DNA of 64,000 nt from Glycine soja (GCF_004193775.1 NC_041019.1:12324204-12388203); one strand, 5' to 3'; numbered from the stretch's first letter, positions 47,092 to 60,061 are shown. The notes: a model not told the origin generated them from the sequence alone. Made by a program: numbers and translations.

Positions 47092-48500
47092 TGTTAGTAA
47101 CAACAAGGACAATCAACACACCTAGCAACACATAGGCCATTTCAGCAACCTCACGTAGGTCATAACAGAATTAGTTACGCAATGTTATGCAATAGTGCAA
47201 TTTTGTTAGGCAAATATTCTCACTAGCAGACAAACAATTATATGTATAAATAAGCACTAAGTGAATGGAAATGGTAGAGAAGAATTATGAGATACTTGTT
47301 AGTGTAGTTTAGCATAGCTAGCTTAATTCCTTTTCGTAACAATTGGTTCGACCTGCCCCCTTCTCTGTCGTTCTTCAATGGCAGATACCGAACCTCTCGA
47401 CGCTAGCCTAGACCGACTCGAGGCAGCCATGGCCAACCTCGCTGTAGTGGATTCAAATCTCCATGCATCTCACCTTCATTTAGACGCGCTCCATGCTTCC
47501 ATGCTCTTCAAACTAGATCTCATTAGCCTGAATTTAGATACCCTGATCTCCCGCCAACACTCCCCGTCACCTTCTCTGGTGCAGCCGCCGCCGCCGCCAC
47601 TGTTCCCTCCTTTAGCGCAACCACCACCCCCATCACTATCGCTACTGTCGCCGCCATCGTTTCCTCCTTCAGCGCAACCAACACCGACACCACCAGCTCC
47701 TCTGCCTCGCTCTCACGTGCCTCCTCCCATGGCTGGACAACGAGATAGTCCTGTTATTGGAATCGATTCCAGCACCATCGATTTCCCCGTTAGCGTGTGG
47801 CAGCACCGTGCCGACATCAATCGCCACTTCCGATCCATCCAGTTGTGGCTTCTGCCGCTCCGCACCAACCCCGCCGTTACTGCTAGATCCCCTACGACAA
47901 TGATATCTTCCTGCTCGGGGACGTTGTCGTAGCACACCGGATTCGTCCGCGTTGAATTTGGATTCTCTTCGCTACTGAGACTCCGCTTTGCTCCGTTCGT
48001 CATCGACGTCAACTACCGTCGCCACATCCACCACCACCTCTAAAGCCACCGCCTCCACCATCATCTCCGCAACCTTGGTTCACACATTCCTTGACTGCTC
48101 CACCCCACGGGTCACACACACTACTTTAGACATTTTTATTGTTAGGCCCAAACTAGCCCACCAACAAAGCCACTGCACTTATGTACCTTTTATTTCCTAA
48201 ACTCACCCCTATTTTTGCTTGTTTTTAATTGCCCAACCTTGAGGACAAGGTTGGTTTTCTAGTGGTGGGTATTGTTAGTAACAACAAGGACAATCAGCAC
48301 ACCTAGCAACACATAGGTCATTTCAGCAACCTCACGTAGGTCATAACAGAATTAGTTACGCAATGTTATGCAATAGTGCAATTCTGTTAGGCAAATATTC
48401 TCACTAGCAGACAAACAATTATATGTATAAATAAGCACTAAGTGAATGGAAATGGCAAAGAAGAATTATGGGATACTTGTTAGTGTAGTTTAACATAGCT
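47092..48500 (+). mobile_element. Small non-autonomous LTR retrotransposon
   Basis: Two direct repeats of about 223-228 bp start TGTTAGTAACAACAAGG (47092-47319 and 48273-48500) and differ at about six positions, marking them as LTRs. The right LTR is preceded by a purine-rich run (AGTGGTGGGTAT). The 950-bp interior has one frame (47378-47932) of 184 residues: a coiled-coil-like N-terminus (LDRLEAAMANLAVVDSNLHA) and a Pro-rich middle, resembling the start of a plant gag. No protease, RT or integrase is present. Flanking 5-mers do not match clearly. Confidence 0.85.
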
Positions 48501-49620
48501 TGGCAGCACAAAAAACACTTATCCTATAGAATCAACTACACATTGCAAATAAAAGGCATTGTGCAAGGCCTTGGGTGCAGACAAATTGTAATAAATAAAT
48601 ATATATTAATGCTGAAATAATTTTCAATTAATCAACATAGTTGTTTATAATGTGTTGAAGACCAGCCTTCGATCTTAAGAGCTTTAGCTTTAGTTGGAGG
48701 CTAATTAATGTTTCTATTATCTATTTGGCTTAACATACCCCTCATGCAAGGACTCTTAGAGCTTGAATTATGGACAATCTCATTCTACCTTAATGGGGGC
48801 GGGATGATTTGAATTCTTGATTACATAGAGCCTCTGATATGATTTCAAAAGAGCATCTCCCCTAAGCTTAAGTCGGTAGAGGCTCATGAATGGATTTGTA
48901 TTCATAGCAACATTTATTGTCAATGATTGATGAAAGAATATACTCTTTCTAGAAGCTTTTCTAAAAATGCAAAAAAGTTATTTTTTTCTTTTAATTACTC
49001 AATTTATATTTACAAAATTTTATACTAGTTCTTTGAAAATTTGCTAACCCTTTTCTCTCAACATTTAATAGAGAATACATTGATTTCTAAAATTTATTAT
49101 TTTCATTGTAAGATTTTCCAGAAATAGTTTCATTTGATGTAAATGAAACCTAAAGAAAGTATAGAAGAAAAGGCAATCATTACATTATATCTATTAAGAC
49201 TATGGTTATGCGGTATTATAATATTAGCATTAATTACTGTTCACTCCATTACACTTACACTAGACTATTATCAATCTATTCATTCAGTTATACAACTGAC
49301 ACTAACTATCACCAATCATCGTAATAAAATCCAAAAACCATATCAGTATAATCATGAATTTTTTTTTCATATTCAGTTCAAGTCTAGAATTCAGAGTCAG
49401 TTTCCTTTGTCTTTCTTTTTTCTCTCTTCCTCTCTTTTTAACACACATTTTTCTCTCACTTTCTCCATTTCTCTCACCTTGATTACTTTTTGGTTTGAAT
49501 TCTTGGTATAAGACAACCATTTCTTGTGAATTCTTGTAGATCATTATGAATCTGATGTCATCGAGAGTCATTTTCGTAAGTTCTAAGGGGCTCAATATAT
49601 TAGAAAATTTTATGTGATTT
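48501..49620. other. AT-rich region, no gene assigned
   Basis: A CT-rich, leader-like stretch at 49390-49480 precedes the exon-like segment at 49637. Otherwise nothing was recognised. Confidence 0.45.
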
Positions 49621-49636
49621 AGTGTTTTCAATGCAG

Positions 49637-49800
49637 ATTTCGTGGATGGAGAAGTTATTGTAGAAGGGAACTGAGATTACTGCACGTGTGCCAATGACTC
49701 CACTTGCTGGAATTACTGGGCTTGGGGGTTTTGAAGTTCTTTTGTCAAAAGGAAATACTTTGCGATCTGATGCAAGTGCTCTAAATGTCGGTGTTTTCCA
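49637..49800 (+). pseudogene. Frameshifted exon-like fragment, unknown gene
   Basis: After TGCAG the frame reads DFVDGEVIVEG. Then, with one extra base near 49669, it continues TEITARVPMTPLAGITGLGG and FEVLLSKGNTLRSDASALN. The coding look is good but I do not recognise the family. A captured fragment is likely. Confidence 0.45.
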
Positions 49801-49980
49801 TCTAGTACCAACAATGGAGGTGTTTCCATTAGTAGCAAACCCAAAATTGTAAGCCTGATTGCTGAATGCTATGAGATTAAACATTTTTTATCTATTAGGC
49901 TGCCCATGTTTTATTTGTTTTGGTTGTTTATATCACCAAAGATGGCAATAAAGCTAGATGTGTGTATGACTATATGCACG

Positions 49981-50002
49981 CACACACACACACACACACA
50001 CA
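49981..50002. repeat. (CA)n microsatellite
   Basis: Eleven CA units followed by a short TA run. Confidence 0.95.
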
Positions 50003-50429
50003 TATATATTAGCCTGAAACAATGTTGTTTAGGGTTTTTTGGGTAAAATTTATGATTTCTTTCCCTTTTTCTAATACATTTTTTTGCTTTAGAAACAAAA
50101 TAGTATTTGAAACTCTTCTTCCTTGAAATTCATTTTTCGGTAAAAATAATATTGTAAAGTTATTTAGTATAAATGAGATAAGGATGATATAGAATTAAAT
50201 AGAGACACAAAAAGGGATGATCCTACCCTTCATAAATCTAATGAGAACTCCATACCATGTCTTTTTCTATGCTGTTTTCGTATTGTTTTCTCTTCTGGTA
50301 AGGTTTTATATGTGCAGCACTTCATTTCATCTTTTATTATGTGAAGGCTCTTTTATCATATATATGTTATTGATTAATTCTATTTTCTTTCAACTTAAAT
50401 ACGTTGTGAACCTCAGCTAAGCAAGAAAA

Positions 50430-50845
50430 GACACGGGAGACTACTAGAAGAATATGATGAATGGCCTACCTATGTCTGAATCAATCAAAGACATCCTTGT
50501 TCAAGATCCACACGTATCAGATGCAATGAAGGACCTATATATTACAGACTTTGATATAAAGCCTAATGTCATCTTATATGACACACATGTTGTTCCCAAC
50601 AAGCATAAGCAAAAGATTCAGCAGGCCATGGCCAAGAAATTGGAACCAAAGTTTCAAGGAACTGAGAGGCATGGTTGAACAAACTGTGGACACAACTATA
50701 TCCGTCAAATCTCATACAAACGAGGAAGAAGATTATTCTTTGAAGAATAAGGGGAAGTCCATTTCACTTGTAATCCAAGCAAAAGTGACTGTTCAAAGAA
50801 AGGAAGGTTTGAGTTTGACTGGGGGCAGAAGTTTGACAGGCTAGA
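50430..50845 (+). pseudogene. Gene fragment of unknown family, with frameshift
   Basis: Frames read KRHGRLLEEYDEWPTYV (ending in a stop), then SIKDILVQDPHVSDAMKDLY, ITDFDIKPNVILYDTH and KHKQKIQQAMAKKL, then after a stop and frame change SHTNEEEDYSLKNKGKS. The charged, protein-like composition suggests one decayed coding region. Not recognised. Confidence 0.45.
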
Positions 50846-51599
50846 AAGAGCATTTTGATGTTAAATCCAACCAACCAATGAAGCCAAGTGTTCCGAAAAA
50901 TTCACACAACAAATCTTCTGGTTAGAATTCTTTTGGTGCTCTTAGATAGAATAATGTCTACCAGAATAATTCAATTGACAAAGACAAATTACCATCAAAG
51001 GCATTGGTTACCAATTGAAACAGTAGGAAAGTTCTGACTGGGGATTCCTCTTATGGACACCATAGAAAACAAGAACAAAATAACATACAGATATATGAAA
51101 TTCATTACTCACTAATTGAAATAGTTGGTACTTACCTATATGGCGATGCCTGCACACAACATACAGAGGCGCAACACGAGGGAGACACACTTTTGATAGC
51201 TGGTGAGTAGATGAGTAGAGTGAGGGACAACAAGAGGGATAGTGGGTGAGGAGTTGATGTCAGCGAATGGTTGATGTAGGGCACTTTTGAGAGTGGGTGA
51301 GCTAGAGGGAGAGTAGGTTCCAGGGGGGAATGATCGAGCTAGGGATTTCAGTGCCAACTATTTGGGACTTAAAACCAAGACAATTTTACGTAAAACTGTC
51401 GTGGTTTTCATTCCCCCTAATTACAAGATTGTCATCGAGTGACATTCTAAGATAATTCCTCATAACCGTCTTAGAATGTGCGTTGTAAAAAAAAATTTTC
51501 ATTCCCCTAATTACAAAATTGTCACCACATGACATTCTAAGACGGTTCCGCATAACCGTCTTAGAATGTGCTTCGTAAAAGAACAATTTTCTAGTAGTG

Positions 51600-53860
51600 T
51601 TTTGTTAATAGTTCAGAATAATTGGCTAACAATATGTTTTAGGAACAACTTAATTTCCAAAGTGTTTTTGCAACATAACGTTTAGCAAATAACAGTTGTT
51701 TACTTCATATCTATTTTCTTATGGATTTTCATCCCTTAGTTGCTTTCCCTACTTTTATTTGGTAAAAATGTATGAATTTGTGGGATTTTAATGCCTATAT
51801 TTTCTTGTTTGACTTCATATTTTTCTAAGAAATAATTTAGCACGAATGTGATATGATTTCATGTGGAGAAAACATGGCTTAATCTAGATGATTATAATCT
51901 AATTCTAAAATCAATAAACTAATGCATTAATAACAAAAGATTATCTTTGTCTAATGACAAATGTCAACCATTGAACTTATCCTTGTTGATATAAATTTAA
52001 CTCAATTATCATGTTACTCTTCAAGAGTGTTATTAACTCGTTACCATCACAATCATGACTTCTCTACCTTTATCATCATGATTGTCGTTTCTACCACCAT
52101 CATCATGACAACCATAACCATTATCGCTATTGTTGTAATTATAGTAGTGTGGATGACGGTCATAGTGATAATATATGGTCACAGTAGTGATGAAGATGGG
52201 TTAATAAAAGTATAATGGAGAGGTTCAATTGAGAGCCACTCCTAAATGCACATAACATGACACCTCTTATTTAACTCAATAACTTAAGGGAACTATATTA
52301 AGCACTTGGATTTAAATCATATATTTTGTAATTATACAATAATACATCATGTTGTCATGTAGAAATTTTAGCCCAAAGCTCAAATAAACACTCACAATGA
52401 TTTCTAAATGAATCAACTAATTGCTGTTCTTTTTTCTTTTTTTAAAAAGATTCAACTAATTGATGAAGAGAAAGAGACTTTGTTTCTTTGGCTTGGATTC
52501 CTTTGGGCTGAAAAATCAAACCGATCAAGCCCGCATTACCTTTAGGCAATATTTTTTTAAGGCTCAGCTTAGTCTTACTATGTGGGGCCATTGGATCAAA
52601 TTAGTCTATATTAAAAATAAATAAAAAATAAAAAAAATTCAAAATGAAACAAAATTGAAAATAAGTTCGGTATTTACTAGAAAAGAGAATAACAAAAGAA
52701 TCTTTTCCTTACAAAGATCTTTATTGCTCTTTCTTTTCTTTAGTTCACAAATTTCTGCAGTTGTGACCATGCAGCCTGTATTAATTTGTCTGGAATGGTC
52801 CTATGAGTTACCTCAAGAATAGGCTCTACTATTCCTCTAATTCTATCGTTTACTATGAAATTGGGTTGTTTTCCTTTCTTTCATTGGATTTTAGTATGTA
52901 ACTAACATAATGGATGTATTTAATTAATTATAAAACTAGAAAAGAGCTATAGCTGCGGAAAGTTTTGAATGTGAATAGCTGAATTTTGTATGTTAAAGTT
53001 CTGAGAGTAAATATTTAAATTGATTAATCAAAACTACAATACACGTGATGTCTAATTATTGCTCCAAAAAAGTAAAAATATGCATTACCTGAAAGAATGT
53101 AAAATTGCAGTAGAGGGGAGCATATATCCATTCACAACTAATTGATTTGAATCTAGTCTCTAGATGAGACACACTAACAATAGCCTTTGAAATTGGGCTA
53201 GCCAATAGTTATGGTACATATGTGATCCTCAATTTGCATATCAAGTAATGTGATACGTAGTGACCATCCAGAAAAAAGTGTCCTAATATGTTTAAATTGA
53301 GGAGAATACTATTGGTTCCTACACAAATTATTATTGGCCCCTACATCATTGGGAAATTATCCTTTTACCTCCAACTTTAAAATTGCTTACTCTTCCCTCT
53401 TCCCCTTCCTAGCCCCTTCTTCCCCTTCTTCTCCATCTTAATCCCAAATCCCCATCCCTTCTCCTTCTGCTTTTCCTTCTCATACTAGATCCTCTTTCCC
53501 TTCTCCTTCTTCCTTCTTCCTCCTCAACCTAACCAAATGAACCATTTCCTTCTACTTCTCAACCCTTTTGTTCTCCCTTTCTGTGCACCCTCTCAAATCT
53601 ACTATTTTTTTAGGGTTTTATATTCAACAAAATTACAATTCGGGGTTTTTGGTTTCTCTACAACGAAATCATGATTCCGTTACTTTTTCTTTTGATTTTG
53701 CAAACCACAAATGAAATCATGATTCCGTTATGGTTCATTCCATAACCAAAATGGAATCATGATTATGTTTTGGTTATTATTTTTAATTTTATTTTTAATA
53801 ATTAATGTTTTTTTGGTTATTTTTTTTATCAATAGTTTAATTATTTTTCCTTTAATTTTC
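51600..53860. other. AT-rich spacer with a pyrimidine tract
   Basis: 53390-53590 is a long CT-rich tract, and 53660-53765 repeats GAAATCATGATTCCGTTA-type words. The frame at 51961-52215 is a simple-sequence artefact (ATCATCATGACCACC-like). No gene recognised. Confidence 0.5.
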
Positions 53861-53861
53861 G

Positions 53862-54424
53862 ATGGCTCGAACCAAACATGCATCATATGTGGATGGATGC
53901 AATCCCTCTCATGAGTGCCCGAGCCCCTCACATGAAAGGGATGATGCTAAAGAGAGGCATCGAAGGCTGACCGTGTCAACACGCGGCCAACGACATTGGT
54001 CGACAAAGCTAGAACTAGAGCCAAAGCCACAAGTAAAGGCACACCCATCTAATAGGATCATTGGACCTCCATTTGGAAGAGGTCTAGTCGATTTGTCATT
54101 GATCCTATGTTACAAGGACCACTGTGTTGGTCATCTATGGACCCAAAAATGACAATCAGAGATGAAGTTGGTCAGTAAAGAGGTCATGAAGATTTTGCTC
54201 ATGACTCACCTTAGCATTAATTCAAAGGAAGAGGCTATAATGGCGACCACCGTAGATGCCAGGGATAGGCTGGCGTTGCTGGCAGACCTATATACACTTG
54301 GTCGATAGTATGATATTTGTTGACAAGTCCTCAATTCATGTCCATGTCACCTACCTCCTCTACCTCAGTAACCTGGATGACTGCCTCCGGTATGCTTGGG
54401 GAGTCGTTGCACTAGTGTACCTAT
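53862..54424 (+). pseudogene. Second PMD (MAIN-like) transposon gene, decayed and cut by a CACTA end
   Basis: Starts MARTKHASYVDGCNPSHE with GPPFGRGLVDLSLILCYKDH near residues 70-90, the usual N-terminal part of soybean PMD proteins of another subfamily. Later pieces in shifted frames read DSMIFVDKSSIHVHVTYL, LSNLDDCLRYAWG, matching the FVDK...RYAWG motif of the PMD. Stops at about 54150 and in the middle show decay. Coding similarity ends exactly where the CACTA left end begins (54425). Confidence 0.75.
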
Positions 54425-55541
54425 CACTACTATAAAAAAGCATTTCCACGACATCAATATAACATCGGTGCTATGCAAACGTTGTTGAATCTGTAGCGGT
54501 GACATTTTTGTAAATACCCCGACATTAACAACAACGTTTTTGGTGCTGCCCAATGTGGTATTTGAGTGGTTCAACAAATGACTATGTTTGAGTGAAAAAC
54601 GTCTTCGTATTTCACAGCATGCCAATGAATACAACAACATTTTTTAAGAAATCACCGCCCTTGTTGCAGTTTTGCAAATTAAAATAAAATTTTAGAAAAA
54701 TAGTATCGCGGCAAGGACGTTTATTTTAAAAACCCGTATTTGAATTGTTATGCTTTTTTCTCTCTCTTATTTATCTTCTCGGGTACACTGCTGCTGACCC
54801 TTCATTTTCCACTCACCCTTCACTTTCCTCTCTCTCATTGTTGCCTTGTATCTCCCTTTTTCTTTGTCGTAAACCCTAGCATGGTCAGGTGCCGAATCTC
54901 TGAGTCTGAGAGGCTCAGCTCCACCAAGGTCGGCACCAATTCTTTCCTCCTCCTTGACTCCTTTGCCCACAATTTCTTCTGCCTCCTCACCTCGCTCTTG
55001 CTCAGTGCCGTGATGCCGGTCCCTAGGACCGGCACCGGCACCGGTTTCAGTGGCATGCTCCAGCTCGGCTCGAAGGTGTGCCCCACGCGCCGCTTCTTGG
55101 CGATGCCGAGGCTGTGGAGCTTCTTGGCGATTCGTTCAATGGCGGATGAGATCGACAAGTTCGGGTTTGAATCTCGGGAGTGGAGCAATGAATGTGGAAT
55201 CTGGTTTTGGATTTGGGGAATGGAAGAGGGGAAAAATTCAATGAAGAAGGAAAGGTGTATTGAAAGTGGATATGAGTTGCAGGAAGCAACATTTCAGCAG
55301 TTACTTACTTCATGGAACATGGATGAATAAAAATACGAGGCCGCAAGATATTTTTTTTTAAAATTATTGTATGTATCAAAAATTGCCCGAATTTGGATTC
55401 GAATCGTGAAGAGGAAGTCGAATAGGTTTTTGTCTGTTAATCCTTTGCAATTTCAATAATAAATTTTTATTGAACAAAAGGAAAAAATACACAAAAAAAC
55501 TCATTTTTTGGCTTCCAAAAACACTATCTATTAATTGCTTC
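54425..55541. mobile_element. Left part of an outer CACTA element carrying a CFM3-like fragment
   Basis: The end CACTACTATAAAAAAGC at 54425 interrupts the PMD gene after TAT. The next 300 bp hold AACATCGG- and AACAACGTTTTT-like motifs, consistent with a subterminal region. A second CACTA element is inserted at 55542. No right end flanked by TAT was found, so this element probably continues beyond 61760, perhaps past the window edge. Confidence 0.6.
54835..55292 (-). pseudogene. CFM3-like: CFM3-like (CRM-domain) chloroplast RNA splicing factor, captured 5' fragment
   Basis: CRM-domain factors promote group II intron splicing in chloroplasts. The minus strand starts with ATG at 55292 and a transit-peptide-like sequence (MLLPATHIHFQYTFPSS...). 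A one-base frameshift near 55160-55180 leads to LSISSAIERIAKKLHSLGI, RRVGHTFEPSWSMPL, VPTLVELSLSDSEIRHL and a stop at 54835, just as the CRM domain would begin. The order matches CFM3 proteins (SAIERIAEKLRSLG...RVGHT...PSLAEL...), with the linker before RRVGHT shortened. Only the first 150 or so codons and the 5' flank (55293-55500) are present. The plus-strand 196-codon frame over the same bases is a shadow. Confidence 0.82.
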
Positions 55542-55929
55542 CACTACTAAAAAAAAAGGTTTTTTACGACGATTAATAAGTGCATTTAACGACGGTTATT
55601 AACCTTCATTGTTAAAACGAAATTAATTTTTACAACGGTTATTATAATAACCGTCTTTGAATATAGGAACCTTTCGAAGATGGTTATTAGCTAATAACCG
55701 TCTTTGTATGCTATGTTAGAGTTTACATTCAAAGACGGTTATTTGCTAATAACTGTCTTTGAACTGTGTGTCAGAATAGGCATTCAAAGACGGTTATTAA
55801 CTGATAACCGTCTTTGAAATGTGTGTCAGACTTTACAATCAAAGATGGTTATTTGCTAATAACCGTCTTTGAATGTTGTGCCTTTCAAAGACGGTTAATT
55901 GTTATTAACCGTCTTTGAATGTTGTACCA

Positions 55930-58900
55930 AATTTTAGATGGAGCAGTACAATAAATAGGTTTACCACAAATAACCATATATGCTAAATCATTGTCAACCA
56001 ATTTCAACTATTAGTATGTATTTAATAATCATAATTATCTTAAAAATTCATATGAACTGAATCAAGGGGCTGAACATGGAAAGCAGTGGACTCCGATAAT
56101 AGCTCAGCTTTAACCATAACATCCAAAGAGGGTTCAGTTTCAGAAATCTAATCATAGCAACCTACGAAAAGCTAAAAATATAGCTACAGATGCTAATTAC
56201 ATTGAAATGTTGTGTATATTTATATTTATATGTTTAATTAGCATAAAATATTTGATGTTGCTTATTACAGTGGTGTGCAAATTCCTAACAGAGAAAATGA
56301 AAGTTGTTATTTAGATATGAATGCATCACAAAAAAAAATATTGAAAGTACAAAAAATTATTATCTGAAAATGAACTAATTAAAGATGTTTATTAGGTATC
56401 TACTTATGTCAAAAAAACGTAAAAAAAGGTGTTCCACTCTTTGAAAAGAAAGAAAATAAAACGAAATCTTTAGTCAATTGTTTGTCATCCTAAGCTACTT
56501 ACTTTCACTAGCATGCACACATATTCAATGGGCACAAATCCTAAGCATGTCTCTAATCCTTATACTATGTATTTTTTCTCTCACCCTTGCAAATAATCTC
56601 AATTCTTATACACGTAGTATTTTTTTTTCTCACAATTTTTTTTAATGACAATTATGTTCAAGTTACAATTAAGCACTAAATTAAATATGATTTTTTTAAA
56701 ATAATTTAAATCTTAATTGATCATATTATAAAAGACTTTTGTCTCCTACCTTGCACATAATCTCTATTATTCCTATATACCTTTTCTCAACTCCTACCTA
56801 GTTGATCATGTTATTTATTTTAGATATAATTCTGTACGAAATACTATTTAACACTAAATATAAACATCTTTTTTAAAAAAACTTAAGCCTTAATTTGCCA
56901 CCTTATAAAAAGATTAAATTAATTCTGAATCCCTATACACTACTAGTATAGTATAGTCTCACACACGCAAGTTGGAATAATTGACTAAATTATCTCCTAA
57001 AATTATGAAAAAAAGTGTTTAAAATTATTAAAATATTATCTTAATTAGTTCTTAATTAAAATCAACAAAGAATAGTCATTTCAGTCCAAAATATTTATCA
57101 TATTATTCTTTAAAGTTACATATATAAAATAATAAATTTCAACAAAGAATCATTTTTTGGTTCCCTTGATCATCTTAGACCATCAAAATGAGATGCAAAG
57201 AAACACGTGAAATACACTAATATACAAAACATGAAGAGAGACATAGAGAGTAGTGAGGCAGAAACATAACACACAAGACTGCAATGGCAGTCAAAGGCAC
57301 TATTGATGAGTGAACAAAACAAAGAGGAAAGAAGTCTAATAAAATGACACCAGGATTCTAACATTTGTTGGTGCCAACACTCTACACGATAAAAGCTTCC
57401 AATCTCTTACCATTTTTAATCCTTGTTTTGCTCTTTCCCTTCTTAATCCTTTACCAATTTCTACATACCTCACCCAACCAAATCCAGGCCTAGCTTACCT
57501 AATTGAGCAGCTTTTTCTAGAACCACTCCATTAACTCTCTTTTCATTACACTCCAAACCCCCAACTAGTCTCCTTTTTTTGTCTTTCTTGTCATTCACAC
57601 ACAAGTCTTTATAAGCAATCACAACATTGAGTAGGTAACAAACTCACCTTAGAACAAGTAAATAATAAAACACTGCTATAAGTGTGGAACATGGCAAGTA
57701 GTGATTAATTGTATAAGTGGGAATTGTCCATAATAAGTTACGGAAAAAAAAGCACAAGGCATAAACAAATTTCTATTAAGTTGACAAAGGGGGAAGGGGG
57801 ATAATCCACTAAAATAGAAAGATTTCCTAGCAATATAAACTTATTTGCTTGTAATTAAGTGATCTTCACCTGCCATCTTGAAGCTTTAGAAAATATGCCT
57901 TGTCTTATGACACAACAATAGCAGATACAAAAGCTGCAACAAAAGTCCAAATGCAAGGTACAAAATCCATTAGAAAACACACTAGAGTAAAACAAGTAGA
58001 GAGTAGAACAAATTCGGTAAAAATACAAGTGAAATGTGTTGGAGACTTAGAAGTCCCAAAATTAAAATAAAATAACTATAAAATTATAACTTCAAGTATC
58101 CAATTATTTTGTGTTATATCTCTTAGCTAGGGCCGAAATTTTTTTTTATAAAATGGGTTATCAATATCATGACTTACATCATATAATAGTTCTTTTTTCT
58201 CTAAAGCTTATAAATTTTGTTAAGTGGGGGTGTATTCAATCCTGAATTTTAAAAGTTTTTTATTAAAAAAATTACAATTTTTAATCGAACTTTTAAATAA
58301 TAAAAATAAGTCTTATTGCTACAAAGTCATAAGTTCTAAGAAACAAATATTTCAAAAATAAATATCATGTGAAGATCATATATTTGGAAAATAATGGTTC
58401 TAGGAAAATCATATATTTGGAAAACTCTTGCAGGATTTTTTTCCAGGAAAATCATATATTTCTAACAATAAAATCCTTCTCCTATTTTATAAAAAAGTAT
58501 CAGAAAATAGATATATTTAACGAGGAGGGATGAAATTATTTTAAGAATAATATTTACTCTTTATTTCAACCATTCATTTTTTTAAATTCAATAATCTTAT
58601 AGAATGATATGGTATAATAGATTTAGAAACAAACTACCTAAGTTACCCTTGAACCTAGAGAACCCAAATATTTTCACTTGTTCCGTGAATAAAAATTACG
58701 TAAACTCTTTTTCTTGTACATTTATTTTTAGTAGTAATTTTTATTGTTACCATTGTTTATTGCTTAACTTGTTAAACATTCTTTAATTTTTATTATTTCT
58801 ATTGTTTTCTAATACACCAGTACACCCGTTTCTCCTTCACGAGGATTGAAAATATTATTTGTCTTAAATATTAATATAGATTTCTGTTTTATGTTAACAA

Positions 58901-60060
58901 AATAAAAGCAAACCTCATTATGTACTGGGGAAATTAACAAAATAAAAGCAAACCTCAAGATCACAATAACTCGGCTAATGTCACAGCTGCGTCAATGCAT
59001 ACATATATTAATCAATTGTCATTTATAAATGCACATGATCCAAATAATACCATCAAGACATATGAATTGCCAGCTACTATATAATTTAGTAGTAGTATTT
59101 TTTAAATCGGAATATCATCACACTTGCAAGTAAGATCAAAGACAATTGGAAAAGTTATTTATAGTCAATTGCTATATTATCTTATTTTTTTAAAAATAAT
59201 AATAAAAAATACAATAAACTCTAGTTTAGTCAATGTATATATTGAGAATTGACTATCAAAAGGACCTAGCTTGCTCTAGATATATATATTGACAATTTGG
59301 CTGATATAGCCCAATTAATATAATTTATATTTCTATAAATTTTTATATATTATTTTGGATAACAGATGCTTATGATTAGAAATATGCATGCATATACTTT
59401 ATGCTTAATACTGGATGAGTAATTTATTTGACATGTGGATATTTTAATTGGAATCATGGATCGGCAATATAGTAGCGTTATTATCATATCTTATTTTGTT
59501 GCTAATGCATAAAAATATAAAGAAGAATCACAATTATTTTACAGATTTATACCTAAGTAAATTATTTTACTGATTCAAATCTCTTGACTAAACAGAGGGA
59601 TTATATCAAATTCAACAAGTATAATTCAAAACCAAATATGTAGGCAAAAAAATAAAATTTATAAGGCCTTCTTTTGTTTTGCTAGAAAACTCAACTTAAG
59701 AACATAGCAATAGTATTCCCCTCTGTAGCTTGTTATGTTATATTCTGTGAGAGTTGAAGAGGTTCAGCATAGCAGTGCATAATATGAATTTACTCAAGCA
59801 GTCCAATTTGTACAAATGATTTATTCAAGTAGTTGTTGGTGCAATAAAGTTTCATTCAGTCATTTTATCAAGCAGTTTGCAAATAGTAACCCTGTCTGTG
59901 ATTCCAGAAAATAGCTCTAACAGCTTTGAAACCAAGTTAGTTCAAACATAAAAGCAACACAAAATAATTATAATATGAAATGAAGCATACAATACAACAA
60001 CAACATCAAAGTAGACAAAGACGCAAAACCAACAATATAGTTAAGCCCAAGTGATTCATA
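55930..60060. other. Interior of the Pack-CACTA without recognised exons
   Basis: AT-rich DNA with no known domain. 57170-57364 has only a chance hydrophobic frame. The origin of this 4-kb filler is unclear. Confidence 0.5.
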
Positions 60061-60061
60061 C

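Larger units (their letters stand above)
40506..51599. mobile_element. Candidate 11-kb CACTA-like element carrying gene fragments
   Basis: The left end CACTACTATAATAAAGC at 40506 is followed by subterminal hairpins (CTAAGACGGTTATTACATCA and complements, 40620-40985). The right end at 51599 reads CTAGTAGTG, preceded by AAGACGGTTCCGCATAACCG hairpins (51410-51570). Both ends share the first 8 bases CACTACTA and the same subterminal repeat family. The 3-bp flanks differ (TAA left, TTT right), so the two ends may belong to one old element or to two different ones. No transposase was recognised inside. Internal pieces include a MADS exon, other exon-like segments and a small LTR element. Confidence 0.5.

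Noticed and set aside
49143..49511. 122-codon plus-strand frame
   Set aside because: AT- and CT-rich sequence with no domain; more likely a leader or spacer.
52135..52150. ATTATAGTAGTG, resembling a CACTA right end matching the left end at 40506
   Set aside because: Lies in simple-sequence DNA with no subterminal repeats beside it and no matching 3-bp flank.
51961..52215. Hydrophobic Ile/Thr-rich frame
   Set aside because: Made of ATC/ACC simple-sequence DNA, no initiation context and no homology-like motif.
54740..55330. 196-codon plus-strand frame starting MNCYAFFSLL
   Set aside because: The minus strand carries recognisable CFM3-like motifs; the plus frame has no family features and reflects GC-rich antisense sequence.
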